Shown: piece after piece, positions 31,519 through 41,288 of the stretch
Position numbering within the stretch: position 1 is the first letter of the stretch
Layout: every line of letters begins with the position of its first letter
Assembly (NCBI RefSeq): GCF_000027005.1
Contig: NC_012963.1
Span: 2,046,001-2,110,000, forward strand
Direction of reading: 5' to 3'
DNA length: 64,000 nt
Source: Komagataella phaffii GS115
Lineage: Eukaryota > Ascomycota > Pichiomycetes > Pichiales > Pichiaceae
Notes under the pieces: generated by a model
What the model saw: only the letters and a program-made list of their open reading frames with translations
What the model was told of the DNA's origin: nothing
Databases searched by the model: none
Made by a program: the position numbers and the translations under genes

Positions 31519-31806
31519 ATGTCTATACTCACTACCCCTTCTAAAGAGAACCTTTACAACGGTTTAAAGAGGGGTCCAACCACGCCTCTCACCCCTGTGT
31601 TGAAGGACTCCATCTCAAAATCAAAGAGAAAGGTTCAACCTGTCAACCAAAAAAGCCCCGTCTTGGACGCTTCAGATAAGATGACAACTATGCAATTGAA
31701 ATTAATAGAATTGGAAAAACAAAATTGGATGAAAGGTCAAGAATTGAGTCGATTACAAGGATTGGTTGAGTTTCAACAGCTAGAATCAAGATTGAGGGCT
31801 GAATAA
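31519..31806 (+). CDS. Small coiled-coil protein, unknown function, 95 aa
   Basis: This ORF is short but looks real: it has an ATG after an A/C-rich leader (31440-31518), a basic N-terminal half with two Thr-Pro motifs in TPLTP, and a predicted helical C-terminal half (MQLKLIELEKQNWMKGQELS) able to form a coiled coil. The TPLTP and KSP sites could be CDK targets, which is inference. I do not recognise the family. It converges on the kinase gene with 24 bp between stops. Confidence 0.55.
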   Translation: MSILTTPSKENLYNGLKRGPTTPLTPVLKDSISKSKRKVQPVNQKSPVLDASDKMTTMQLKLIELEKQNWMKGQELSRLQGLVEFQQLESRLRAE

Positions 31807-31830
31807 TATGATCTTTCAAAATCTTCTATT

Positions 31831-32745
31831 TCATGCTTTCTTCTCTAGCTCATTCACAACAGTATTTATATCCCATCGGCTGGTACTCTGATAGACAGTT
31901 AGGTGCTCAAATATTGTTTTCACCCTTGCATCGTCACATCGAGGAAGTAACTGTTCCACGGGTCGTCCTGGGTGTTGTACAAAGTTCATGTGTACAAATG
32001 CCTCGCTCTGGGAAGAATCAGGCCATTGCTCCACCGATGGGGTCCCAAATGTTTCAAAAATATTGGCTAGCAGAGCGAGATCGCCCAATCGATCTCCCAC
32101 GCGGTTACCATCTCTCTCATTATGCAGTTTCAACAACAATTCACCGGAATCTGGTGAATATATTAGCATCATGACAACGGCCAGACACCACAGATCTACT
32201 CCATATGAGTACGGAAGGCCTAGTAATGTCTCAGGAGCTCTATAACAACTGGTTCCAATATCGCAGATTCCATCTAATCGGCTTTCCTCAATCGATATAC
32301 CAAAATCTATCAACACAGGCTCAGGCGAGTCTTTTTTAAACATTATATTTCTTGGGTTGATGTCTCTGTGGATAATGTTCATTTCTGTGTGTAAATATCG
32401 TAATGCTTGACACAAACCAGTCACGATGGTTAGGGCGCTTTCTGAAGGTAACTGATTCCGGTCAGTTTTTTGCAAGGAATGTATATCAAATCTAGTCCGT
32501 GTATTGCTTTTCATTACTCCGTACAAATCCTTCTCGTAATAACAGAAAGTCAACACCAACTCATCACTATTTGTGCCCCATTCCAGTAGCTTGATAATGT
32601 TGGGATGGTCCAACTTTTTCAGCAATTCCAACTCACGTCTTGGATCATGAGGAGCTACAACGTAATCCAAGTCGACTTTCTTCTGCACGTTACCCTCTTC
32701 GTTCAGATACACCGTTGACGTAAACCCTTGACCAATGACTCTCAT
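31831..32745 (-). CDS. Protein kinase resembling CAK1/CSK1 (CDK-activating kinase)
   Basis: The 304-residue protein is almost only a kinase domain. It has an unusual Gly loop (IGQGFTSTVYL), RRELELLKKLDHPNIIKLLE (helix C), the catalytic HRDINPRNIMF (Asn in place of the usual Lys-Pro context), DFGISIEE and the P+1 region DIGTSCYRAPETLLGLPY, which is CDK-like. This pattern, a small divergent CDK-group kinase without cyclin-binding PSTAIRE, fits fungal CAK1 of S. cerevisiae (368 residues) and CSK1 of S. pombe (306). Those kinases phosphorylate the CDK T-loop. The catalytic Lys is in the KKVDL segment. Identity within the CDK group is less certain. Divergent from GYP8 with 141 bp between start codons. 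Confidence 0.62.
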   Translation of the reverse strand: MRVIGQGFTSTVYLNEEGNVQKKVDLDYVVAPHDPRRELELLKKLDHPNIIKLLEWGTNSDELVLTFCYYEKDLYGVMKSNTRTRFDIHSLQKTDRNQLPSESALTIVTGLCQALRYLHTEMNIIHRDINPRNIMFKKDSPEPVLIDFGISIEESRLDGICDIGTSCYRAPETLLGLPYSYGVDLWCLAVVMMLIYSPDSGELLLKLHNERDGNRVGDRLGDLALLANIFETFGTPSVEQWPDSSQSEAFVHMNFVQHPGRPVEQLLPRCDDARVKTIFEHLTVYQSTSRWDINTVVNELEKKA

Positions 32746-32886
32746 GGAAGATGTGAGATTTGGCTAAAGCACTAGTGCTTATAGTTTGGCACTTTTTCTC
32801 GAAAAGTAGGATCGAGTTTGTTCCGCAAATAACCCAAGTGGCATCATCTTCCAGGGCGACGGCCGTTTTAACTTCCCCTGTGTCCA

Positions 32887-34179
32887 ATGCAACTATTATC
32901 CACATCTCACACGAGATGGGAGGAATTGACAAAATCTGAACTGGAAGATGCCCAATTCCATGTTCAGGAAAATCCCCACATAAAAGAGAAGAAATCGATT
33001 GAAAGATGTCTCCTCACCGATAATGTGGATGGGTTGCGACAAAATGCCATAAATAACCCATCTGGGCTGCTGGTCAGTTCATTGAGAGCCACAGCTTGGC
33101 CATTACTACTGAATGTTCAACATGAATTGTCGCAGGACGCAAGTTCTCTAAAACCACATCTGGAAGAGGGCCAAGTGAGATTGGATGTTGATCGGAGCTA
33201 CCTTCCGTCAGATAAGCACCATCTGCTGCAAAATGTCATTGTCAAGCTTCTTAGAAATCATCCATATTTACATTACTATCAAGGATTCCATGATGTGGTA
33301 TCAGTATTGCTTGTCACCCTTGACTATGATGAAACACTTACATACGACATTGCAGAGACATTATGTTTGCATCACCTCAGGGACTTCATGCTTGCAGATA
33401 TGACGGGAACTACAGATCTCTTACCCCTGGTAGTTGATCTTGTAAAAGTCGCTGATAAACGATTTGGAGACCTTTTGGAGCTAATCCCTCCATTTTATTC
33501 CCTTGCTTCAATCATTACCATGTTTAGCCATGATCTAGACGTTCAAGACGTTGTGGTACTATGGGATTTTGCATTTGCTATGGGAAATGTAACCCAGGCA
33601 TTAATCTACTTATATGCTGTGTTGATACTTATCAATAAACAGCAAATTATAGATCAGGTAGTGGAAATGTCAGGATGTCAAATTGATACAAGCGTAACGT
33701 CTGCGCCAACATTAAGTCGCCAGTTTGTTTTGGAGAATACAGATGCATTCCACTTCACACTTTCTAACCTGACCAAGTGTTTTGGAACCAATGGCAGCTC
33801 CAACCAAGATCTTCTCACTCGCTGGAAGAACGAAACTCAGTATCTCATTAGCGTGGTCAAGTTATCAGATTTACCAACCTCCAAGGACATTTTCTCAGGT
33901 TCTGCTATCAAGCAACCTTCTTCTAGTAACATTGATTATACCGTACGCCTGCATACCAAGTATCTGGTAGCGAGAAAGAGAAACCTATCAGTTGTCAAGA
34001 ATTGTAAGAAGCTTCTTCATAGGAACAGCAACAACCTCAAGCTGTTGCTCAAAGTATCGGTGACGGTTGGTATTTTATCCCTTGTACTTGGTCGCTGTCT
34101 GGAACATAACCAATATGTGGGTCTTCCCTTTCATCATCGCACATGGCGTGATATGTGTAATACAATTTGGAGATTTTAA
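32887..34179 (+). CDS. GYP8: Rab GTPase-activating protein GYP8/TBC1D20 type, membrane-anchored
   Basis: TBC-domain proteins switch off Rab GTPases, and this subgroup acts at the ER on Ypt1/Rab1. The 430-residue protein has a TBC domain over about residues 55-270. The dual fingers are visible: the Arg finger in SLRATAWPLLL and the Gln finger in YYQGFHDV. A single hydrophobic segment near the C-terminus (LLLKVSVTVGILSLVLG) would be a tail anchor, as in TBC1D20. S. cerevisiae GYP8 is 497 residues. The start at 32887 is the first in-frame ATG. Confidence 0.85.
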   Translation: MQLLSTSHTRWEELTKSELEDAQFHVQENPHIKEKKSIERCLLTDNVDGLRQNAINNPSGLLVSSLRATAWPLLLNVQHELSQDASSLKPHLEEGQVRLDVDRSYLPSDKHHLLQNVIVKLLRNHPYLHYYQGFHDVVSVLLVTLDYDETLTYDIAETLCLHHLRDFMLADMTGTTDLLPLVVDLVKVADKRFGDLLELIPPFYSLASIITMFSHDLDVQDVVVLWDFAFAMGNVTQALIYLYAVLILINKQQIIDQVVEMSGCQIDTSVTSAPTLSRQFVLENTDAFHFTLSNLTKCFGTNGSSNQDLLTRWKNETQYLISVVKLSDLPTSKDIFSGSAIKQPSSSNIDYTVRLHTKYLVARKRNLSVVKNCKKLLHRNSNNLKLLLKVSVTVGILSLVLGRCLEHNQYVGLPFHHRTWRDMCNTIWRF

Positions 34180-34196
34180 AAAATCTTATGCATTTA

Positions 34197-35750
34197 TCAT
34201 TTGATACTGATTTCGTAGATCATCACTGTTTCTGTGCTAGTTCCCTGCCAACCTCTATTACCGCTGGCACTGATCATGAATCTGAATGTCGGGTCAATAT
34301 ACATGTCACTGATAACACCACCGTGGTGACCTGCAATGATTAAGAATGGAGTTTTCGATCTTGATTTCTTAGAAGCTTGAGCTTCCTCTTGATGCAATCG
34401 TATATCGTATAATCTAATGTTATCATGAGAGCCACATAAAACATGTCGGCCGTTAAAAAGAGTGCGGACACAACTAACTGGTCCTGATACTGATGGGAAT
34501 CTGAGTGTTCTAATAGGGTTTGTCACAGGATTTGTGTTAGAGCTTCGTTTAGAAGGCATCTTTAGATCAATTTCCTCCACAGTAGCGTTCCTCCTTCCTA
34601 CAAAAATAGAATCTCCTGATACAGACCATACAGCAGACATAGCCCATGGGGGAGTAGTAGGAGGGACAGAGATTCGAAGTACATTGGAAGCAGATGCACG
34701 AGCATCCCAGATGTTGAGTGATCCGTCCATTGAACTAGTCATAAAAACGTGGTCGGATTTGACAATTTGGTAATCCCTGTCTTTTAAATCGTTCTGAAAA
34801 TCAGTCTTCACGTTTTCATCGTCACTGTCCCCGAACAGAGAGTCGACATCATCATTATCTTCTATGGGTGTGTCCACATTAATTTCACACCCGGTGATCG
34901 GTCTGTAATGTAAAGTTGAAATTTGGCTAGTGGTTGGCGAGTACTCTGTGACACAAGATCCAGTATTTAAATCCCATTGAAGTACTTTATTATCCCAAGA
35001 ACCACTTAAAAAACCAGTTTCTGAACTATTTAGAGTCAAGCAACTAACGGTTGTCGTATGCCTTTCTTTATGATTGTGTTTTGTTCCATGTGGAAAATAA
35101 TGTACAATTGATCCTTCTTGATATTTGGCAGATTGTAGAGAGATTCCACCGGATTCAAGACCGCTCAGAAGCCACAAACCGTCTTTTTGTACTGCCAATG
35201 AGTAAACGGGATTTATTTTTGGTTCATAACTACCTAAGTTGTCTTCCTTTCTTTTAACCTCTGTATTGGGTAGTAAATCCAGTTCGTCTTGTAATACAGG
35301 TTGTTCATTTTCCCAGTAAGAATTCAAAACTCCTGCATGTGTCACTGAATCCACCAAACTATGCTTCTGTGCTACAGTCAACGGCAATTTTCCCTCAATG
35401 GAAGCTAAAAAATCAAATTTTCGAACGAATCCATCATCACCTCCAGTGAATAGCCAACGAGGTCCGCTTGTGAGAGCTATCGAGTGGATTGCACATGAAT
35501 AAGGAATTGCGGCATATGGCGCTATATCAAAATTCACAGCTTCGAATGCACTTTTACGAAGAGACCTTCTTATCGAAGCCAACGAATCGGCTGATGGGGT
35601 AGGACCATTATTCTTGAACGCTTCATTGGAGGGCTCTTGAGAAGGCTCTTTTGATACCTTCACAGAGGAGTCAACATCCATTGGAGAAGACTCTTTGGGA
35701 GCCTCTTGTGATGAAGTGTCATTGTCTGTAGTCCCCTGGGAGAGTGTCAT
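34197..35750 (-). CDS. SPT8: SAGA complex subunit SPT8 (WD40)
   Basis: SPT8 is the SAGA subunit that contacts TBP. The 517-residue protein has a Ser/Glu/Pro-rich acidic N-terminus (first 70 residues) and then WD40 repeats. Characteristic lines are PYAAIPYSCAIHSIALTSGP, RWLFTGGDDGFVRKFDFLAS, TGFLSGSWDNKVLQWDL, SSMDGSLNIWDARA and ISASGNRGWQGTSTETVMIY. The repeats are interrupted by an acidic insertion (near residue 295-320, DDVDSLFGDSDDENVK) that is also found in fungal SPT8. S. cerevisiae SPT8 is 602 residues. It is divergent from CAF16 and converges on GYP8 with 17 bp between stops. Confidence 0.9.
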   Translation of the reverse strand: MTLSQGTTDNDTSSQEAPKESSPMDVDSSVKVSKEPSQEPSNEAFKNNGPTPSADSLASIRRSLRKSAFEAVNFDIAPYAAIPYSCAIHSIALTSGPRWLFTGGDDGFVRKFDFLASIEGKLPLTVAQKHSLVDSVTHAGVLNSYWENEQPVLQDELDLLPNTEVKRKEDNLGSYEPKINPVYSLAVQKDGLWLLSGLESGGISLQSAKYQEGSIVHYFPHGTKHNHKERHTTTVSCLTLNSSETGFLSGSWDNKVLQWDLNTGSCVTEYSPTTSQISTLHYRPITGCEINVDTPIEDNDDVDSLFGDSDDENVKTDFQNDLKDRDYQIVKSDHVFMTSSMDGSLNIWDARASASNVLRISVPPTTPPWAMSAVWSVSGDSIFVGRRNATVEEIDLKMPSKRSSNTNPVTNPIRTLRFPSVSGPVSCVRTLFNGRHVLCGSHDNIRLYDIRLHQEEAQASKKSRSKTPFLIIAGHHGGVISDMYIDPTFRFMISASGNRGWQGTSTETVMIYEISIK

Positions 35751-35949
35751 ATGGCACGCGGACTAGTTGAAAATATGCTTCTACAGACGAATAGCTTGGA
35801 TGCTCGAAGGAGATTTGATACTGGAGCAAAGTGGGAAATCGCTGGAAGGAAAGGCCTTTGGCCGAAGCTTTTCTCGAAGTGGCCGATTCTCCTCCTGGGT
35901 TTATTCCTGTCACCCTTTTTCACTCTGCCCACAACCAAAATCAGGTATC

Positions 35950-36882
35950 ATGTCAAATCCCCAATCACCGTTCTCATTGGATATCAAGAACCTCAGCTAT
36001 GCATTCCCTAATAAGAAAGTTGGTCTCAGCCATATTAACCTTCAGATACCTCACCAGTCCAAAGTACTGTTGGTGGGACCCAATGGTGCTGGAAAGAGCA
36101 CTCTTTTAAAGGTGTTATCAGGTCAGAAATTGGTAAAGGAGGGTTCCGTTCTGGTCAATGGGCATGATCCATTTGAACTTGGCGCAACCAGTATTCCTGG
36201 AGTCGTTACGTACTTAGGTACAGAATGGGCTAATAATGAAATAGTCAAGAGAGACGTTCCAGTTACTGTCCTAGTTGCTAGCGTTGGTGGAGATGACTAT
36301 GCGGAGAGAAGGGACCATCTGGTCGACATTTTAGATATTGATGTGAAATGGCGTATGAATCAATGCAGTGATGGAGAACGTCGCCGGGTTCAGCTGTGCA
36401 TGGGGTTACTCAAACCTTGGGACCTGCTGCTGTTGGACGAAGTAACCATTGATTTGGATGTGCTGGTGCGAAGTCGTTTATTGGAGTTCTTGACTCAGGA
36501 GACAGAAACAAGAAAGGCTACGGTTGTTTATGCCACTCACATATTTGACGGATTGGCCAATTGGCCCACTAGGGTGGTGCATTTGCGAGGAGGTCAATTG
36601 GTGGACCACTTTGAAATGTCACAAATCCAGTTCACCGAGCCTACAGAGTCATTCAAAACGGATCCAACGGTTGCAGGCAATCAAGTACGAATTCCAAGAA
36701 CAAACAGCCTACACCCATTGGCATTACATTGGCTAACTAAGGATCTCAAGGATCGTGGGGAACGTTCCGAAGATAAGACAAGACCGAGGTGGAATGACCA
36801 GTCCCAGCATGACGAAAACGTATACTACCGTGACTCCGAAAGTATAACATCTTACTTCAAGACGACAAGAACCGTACGGTAA
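35950..36882 (+). CDS. CAF16: ABC ATPase CAF16 (CCR4-NOT associated)
   Basis: CAF16 is a soluble ABC ATPase, without membrane segments, reported with the CCR4-NOT complex. The 310-residue protein has Walker A GPNGAGKST, a divergent signature CSDGERRRVQLCMGL in place of LSGGQ, and Walker B LLLLDEVTIDLDV, then the switch region ATHIFDGL. I start at 35950 (MSNPQSPFSLDIKNLSYAFP) because ABC homology starts there. The frame is open further upstream, with an ATG at 35800, but that sequence lies in the 199-bp divergent promoter shared with SPT8 and does not resemble a conserved N-terminus. S. cerevisiae CAF16 is 289 residues. Confidence 0.9.
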   Translation: MSNPQSPFSLDIKNLSYAFPNKKVGLSHINLQIPHQSKVLLVGPNGAGKSTLLKVLSGQKLVKEGSVLVNGHDPFELGATSIPGVVTYLGTEWANNEIVKRDVPVTVLVASVGGDDYAERRDHLVDILDIDVKWRMNQCSDGERRRVQLCMGLLKPWDLLLLDEVTIDLDVLVRSRLLEFLTQETETRKATVVYATHIFDGLANWPTRVVHLRGGQLVDHFEMSQIQFTEPTESFKTDPTVAGNQVRIPRTNSLHPLALHWLTKDLKDRGERSEDKTRPRWNDQSQHDENVYYRDSESITSYFKTTRTVR

Positions 36883-37088
36883 TTCTTGTGGTGTGATTAC
36901 TTTTTGCTACCATACTGCCTCGAGGTGCACGATGTCGTACCACTTATTAGTGAGGGGCGCGATCATTCGATCTTATTGGGAGGAACCATTCACCTGGTTG
37001 CTCGTTCCAGCTTTTGTTCCGCCTCCGTCCAAACTGGGGGCAGGATTGACACAGGGTTTTATATAAGAAAAAAAAACAATACCCCTTT

Positions 37089-37125
37089 GCTCGTATAACT
37101 CGCGATATAAACGAGATATACGAGC
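37089..37125. promoter_or_regulatory. ERG3 promoter: inverted sterol-response elements around the TATA box
   Basis: Two copies of the Upc2/Ecm22 core TCGTATA face each other (37091-37097 and complement of 37117-37123) inside a 14-nt inverted repeat, 37089-37102 and 37112-37125, with 13 of 14 positions matching. TATAAA sits in the spacer at 37106-37111, about 92 nt before the ERG3 ATG. TAAACGA at 37108-37114 is a third, related core (TCGTTTA on the minus strand). Confidence 0.75.
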
Positions 37126-37202
37126 GTTTTCTCTCCTTATAAGCAGACCACTTCTTCACAAGCTGAGGAGTTTGCAAGCATCAGGAGAGTTCACGTATAC
37201 AA

Positions 37203-38357
37203 ATGGACATTGCTTTGGAGATTCTAGACACTTTTGTCTTTGACAAAGTCTATGCAAAACTACTGCCCATTTCTCTGGTGCAACATTTGCCAGATGGCTA
37301 TTTGAAGACTTTGGGACATTTGACTGGTGCCAACAACACCATGGAATCACTGTTCGGAATAGCTCCAAACGTTGACCAAGCGTCTAAGAACCACTGGCTG
37401 AGAACAGTGAATGACTCTATTGCCTTAGCCCGTCCCGGTGAGCGTCTGGTCTACGGTGTCAACGCTCCTTTACACTTTTTTGACGAAACAGCGTATACAT
37501 ACGCATCGATCTTGGGACGCTCCAATATCATTCGACAATTCACAACTTTGATGATTCTGATGATTCTTTTTGGCTGGGGTTTGTATTTATCTGTGGCTTC
37601 ATTTTCATACTACTTTGTTTTTGATAAAGCCATTTTCAATCACCCAAGATACCTCAAAAACCAGATGTCTCTGGAGATCCATCAAGCGTTGACTGCTATA
37701 CCTACGATGGTTTTGCTTACAGTTCCATGGTTTTTGATTGAGTTGCGTGGATACTCTAAATTATACTTTGATGTAAATGAGTCTACTGGAGGATGGAAGG
37801 CTATTATTTGGCAAATTCCTTGCTTCATTATGTTTACCGATTGTTGTATCTACTTTATTCATCGTTGGTTGCACTGGCCATCCGTGTATAAGCGTTTGCA
37901 CAAGCCTCACCACAAGTGGATTGTTTGTACACCTTTTGCTAGTCATGCCTTCCATCCAGTTGATGGTTATGCACAATCACTACCTTACCATTTGTATGGA
38001 ATGTTGTTTCCACTACACAAGGTGAGCTATCTGATCTTATTTGGGCTTGTGAACTTTTGGACTGTTATGATCCATGATGGAGAATACCTGTCCAGAGACC
38101 CTATAGTCAATGGAGCTGCTTGTCATACAGTGCATCACCTATACTTCAACTACAATTACGGCCAGTTCACAACACTTTGGGACCGTCTTGGTGGATCATA
38201 CAGAATGCCAGACAAGGAACTCTTTGATAAGAACAAGAAGAAAGATGTAAAGACATGGCGTTCACAAGTCAAGCAGGCCGATTCGATAAGAGAAGACTTA
38301 GAGGGAAAAGAAGATTTCCGTGAGTATGGAACTGAGGAAAAACTTAAAAGCACATAG
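37203..38357 (+). CDS. ERG3: C-5 sterol desaturase ERG3
   Basis: ERG3 is the ER di-iron oxygenase that adds the C-5(6) double bond in late ergosterol synthesis. The 384-residue protein has hydrophobic helices ([58 protein letters not shown]) and the three histidine clusters: HRWLH, HKPHH and HTVHH. C-terminal [14 protein letters not shown] is conserved in the family. A lysine-rich tail follows (NKKKDVK). Length is close to S. cerevisiae ERG3 (365). The promoter holds an unusual sterol-response arrangement, described separately. It converges on the GSK-3 gene. Confidence 0.97.
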   Translation: MDIALEILDTFVFDKVYAKLLPISLVQHLPDGYLKTLGHLTGANNTMESLFGIAPNVDQASKNHWLRTVNDSIALARPGERLVYGVNAPLHFFDETAYTYASILGRSNIIRQFTTLMILMILFGWGLYLSVASFSYYFVFDKAIFNHPRYLKNQMSLEIHQALTAIPTMVLLTVPWFLIELRGYSKLYFDVNESTGGWKAIIWQIPCFIMFTDCCIYFIHRWLHWPSVYKRLHKPHHKWIVCTPFASHAFHPVDGYAQSLPYHLYGMLFPLHKVSYLILFGLVNFWTVMIHDGEYLSRDPIVNGAACHTVHHLYFNYNYGQFTTLWDRLGGSYRMPDKELFDKNKKKDVKTWRSQVKQADSIREDLEGKEDFREYGTEEKLKST

Positions 38358-38591
38358 TTGTGGTTCTATCAACAGTGAAGTCGAAGGGAAAAACAAAACA
38401 AAAACAAAAAAATAAAGAAAAGAGAACATTTTAGTTATAAAGACATAAAGAACATTAGTCTATGCGGTAAATATGAAGGCAAGGATATTTTAGGGTTAGA
38501 ATTGTAGTGGAACGTGACGTAGTCTCGTATTTTAATGATTGATCATTATTCATTATATCTTGAAGGTCAGCCGATCTAAAGTACTGTTTCG

Positions 38592-39779
38592 TTAATTGAT
38601 CTGTGGATTCTGTAGTTGTTCTGGAGTATATGGAACCAAGTTGTCCAGGTCCCAGCCTGTCTCGGAGGCCCATTTCTTTCTTTTCCATTCAGGAATCAAA
38701 TTATTGACTAGATCAGGACGGACGCTTAGTTCTCGCAATGAAAAGTTGAGGAGAGACGATACGGGACGAGGTCCAGAATCAAAATGACGGTAGTCCGGTA
38801 AGGATACAGCCTCTGACGCCCTCATGTCATCAAAGTAGGGAAGAATCATAGCTTCGACTGCGCTGAGTCTTTCCAATGGTGAATAACTAAGAACTAACTC
38901 TAATAATTGAATGCAATCCATGCCGCAATTGTTGAAAACTTTAGTTAACTCGATTGGTTTGATCAATGGGAATTTGTGGTCCATATAGTTGGGATTCATA
39001 GCACGGATCTGTTCCTTGTTGGGCGTACCAAGGACCTTGATTATCTCCACAAGCTGATCTATTCCACTTTCTCCAGGGAAAAGAGGCTCTCCTAGTATCA
39101 ACTCCGCTATGACACAACCTGCTGACCATATATCTATCTTAGTCGTATAGTTGGTGGCACCAAAGATGAGCTCGGGCGCTCTGTAGAATCTGGAGCAAAT
39201 GTAAGAGACATTTGGCTCTGCCGGATTAAGAATCTTTGCAGAGCCAAAATCACATAATTTTAGTATCCCATGGTACGGGTCAATCAGCAAATTCTGTGGC
39301 TTTATATCACGATGGCATATTCCCAATGAATGAATGTAGTTAAGTGACCTCAGAAGTTGATAAGAGTATAGTTTGATTTCCAGCTCTGGCATCACCCGTT
39401 TCGACTGTAGGTAGTAACTGGAAGATTTATAAAGAGTTTCTGGAATGTACTCTAAAATCAAATTGAGGTATTCATCTTTCTCCTCCGTGTCATAGAAGTA
39501 GTATTTCATGGAGACAACGTTTTGATGACGCAATAATTTCATAATTTGCAACTCTCTATTCTTGAATCGTTTATCCTGAAGTACCTTCTTGATGGCAACC
39601 TGTTCTTTGGAGGGTAAAAGTAACGTCTGGTAAACATTACCGAATGAACCATGACCGACTTTAACTGTATCGGTGTATTGAATTTCGATTGGAGCGTCTG
39701 AATCTCTGTTGAGTACAACTTTGGTGATAGTGCCTTTATGGGTGTTAGTGTCACCGGGTCCTAGACCGTTCTGGAGCAT
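38592..39779 (-). CDS. GSK-3 family protein kinase (RIM11/MRK1/MCK1 type)
   Basis: This is a glycogen synthase kinase-3 homologue, in yeasts acting in meiosis and stress signalling. The 395-residue protein has the Gly loop [29 protein letters not shown], catalytic [19 protein letters not shown] and the activation Tyr in [13 protein letters not shown]. The family blocks [20 protein letters not shown] and [20 protein letters not shown] are near-identical to those of RIM11 and MRK1. The start at 39779 gives a short N-terminus like other fungal GSK-3 proteins. Upstream sequence contains plausible splice signals (donor 40173, TTCTAAC branch at 39830-39836, acceptor 39820) that could define a 5' UTR intron. 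Confidence 0.9.
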   Translation of the reverse strand: MLQNGLGPGDTNTHKGTITKVVLNRDSDAPIEIQYTDTVKVGHGSFGNVYQTLLLPSKEQVAIKKVLQDKRFKNRELQIMKLLRHQNVVSMKYYFYDTEEKDEYLNLILEYIPETLYKSSSYYLQSKRVMPELEIKLYSYQLLRSLNYIHSLGICHRDIKPQNLLIDPYHGILKLCDFGSAKILNPAEPNVSYICSRFYRAPELIFGATNYTTKIDIWSAGCVIAELILGEPLFPGESGIDQLVEIIKVLGTPNKEQIRAMNPNYMDHKFPLIKPIELTKVFNNCGMDCIQLLELVLSYSPLERLSAVEAMILPYFDDMRASEAVSLPDYRHFDSGPRPVSSLLNFSLRELSVRPDLVNNLIPEWKRKKWASETGWDLDNLVPYTPEQLQNPQIN

Positions 39780-40944
39780 ATCTCTAGTGAAAAGGAATGT
39801 ATTAGTGGGGTGCGTCCGCCTAGTTGGGTGTTAGAAATGGATGAGAGGGAAATGAATGATCAGCCAAAACAACTGGGTACTTTGGTGTTTGGATCTTTCT
39901 CCGTCATCATTTTTCCTGCCCTACATTGGGTGGCGCACTAAACGTGGAGGGATGATTTGAATGCGTATGGGGACGATTGGCAGGGGAGGAAGGGCACATA
40001 AATATGGTAAGAAAAGAAAGTACCAGAGGACATGTAGAAATTATAGGGACAGCTGGACATACTCCTCACTCTGTATCACGCCTAGTGCTTTTGGTAGGTC
40101 TGCTCACCCCAAATTGCATTCCGATTTCTATTGAGAACACAGCAACCAAGAAAAAAAAACGATCTTTACATACCTTTGGCCACCTTCTCCATCCTTAAGC
40201 GTTCTTTCCTTTCAATCCTCAACGAATCCCTATTGAGTTTCATTCTGGACTGAGAAGAGAGTAAGTCAAAACAGGATATAGACGGAAAAAGAAGAAAATG
40301 GGGAAGGAAAGAACTTGAAACATGGCAAGTTAACCCGTGAATCTCCCCTCATTGACTTAGTTTACGTAAGACCGGAAAATAGAGACTGATCTCATGGGGG
40401 TGTAATAGAAGCAAGATGACGTCGGAAACAATAAATCGTCACCCCTCGGCTGAGTGTTCTTTCTTTTTTTTCCTGTTTTTCAATTGTGTCTTGAAAAAGC
40501 AAACTAGGCCCACAAGAAGAGCAAAGCTTTGGCCAAAAAAGCAAGCAATCGAGCAGATAAGGGTTTCCTCGCAGATGCAACATGCTTCCCGGTGTGAAGA
40601 ATTTGCGGCCTGAAACAAATTGCCTTTTTTGTTTCTGCTGAACATTTTCACGAGTCGTCCTGATTCCTCTCCTGGAGGTTCGATGGTACAATAGCAGATC
40701 TCTCTTAATAATTGGGTGGTGTGCTCTCACTGCTATTCTTCTCTGCCTCGTCATGTCAAAATCGCAGTGAACTTGCGCTCACTTACAATGCCCCTTTTCC
40801 TAATTTAGAACCAGAATGTATGTGCATTAGGCACCGCGAATTGCTCCTGTATTTAGTTGCCCTGTTTGATCACTATAAATAACACCGGAATTCCTACTAT
40901 TTTTGAAATATTCCACCCTTAACTAAAAGAAAACCGATTCAAAA
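39780..40944. other. Long intergenic region between GSK-3 and PMP3 genes
   Basis: These 1165 bp hold both divergent promoters and no long ORF. On the minus strand, 40174-40243 is a 70-nt ATG-led exon candidate with a strong charged reading frame ending at a perfect GTATGT donor (see findings). A CRE-like TGACGTC is at 40417-40423. TATAAAT at 40874-40880, 65 nt before the PMP3 ATG, is the likely PMP3 TATA box. Confidence 0.5.
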
Positions 40945-41118
40945 ATGGCCCTCACTTGCACAGATCCCATCAAAGCTATTTTTGCTATTATTCTACCCCC
41001 GTTGGGTGTCTTTTTGGAAGTAGGATGTAACTGCACCTTACTGTTGAACGTTGTGCTCACGTGTCTGGGATATATTCCAGGTATCATCCACGCCCTTTAC
41101 GTAATCGTGAAGTACTGA
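40945..41118 (+). CDS. PMP3: PMP3/SNA family plasma membrane proteolipid, 57 aa
   Basis: The 57-residue hydrophobic protein has two membrane helices around a short loop with the family pattern: KAIFAIILPPLGVFLEVGC, then LLLNVVLTCLGYIPGIIHAL and a YVIVKY end. The LPPLGVFLE and GYIPGIIHALY motifs define UPF0057 (PMP3 of S. cerevisiae, 55 residues), which affects plasma membrane potential and cation tolerance. The gene is shorter than usual ORF cut-offs, so it is easy to miss. The ATG at 40945 has an AAAA context. The nearby TATAAAT is in place. Confidence 0.9.
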   Translation: MALTCTDPIKAIFAIILPPLGVFLEVGCNCTLLLNVVLTCLGYIPGIIHALYVIVKY

Positions 41119-41288
41119 GACTAGTGGAGCCCACACGCTTACCCGGCTATTCGTGCCCAACGGAAGAAAAGTTATCTGACCTCAACGCTGCCGCCCGCGC
41201 ACTCCCACACCCCTCCCGTGCACTGGCCCTTGGCCCTTGGCCCAGACCCTTTTATAATTGATAATTAAGCTACTCTTAACGACGTCTA

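Noticed and set aside
32176..32245. ORFs antisense to the CAK1-like kinase (113 and 85 codons at 31833-32245)
   Set aside because: The kinase frame has clear catalytic motifs; these are shadows of it.
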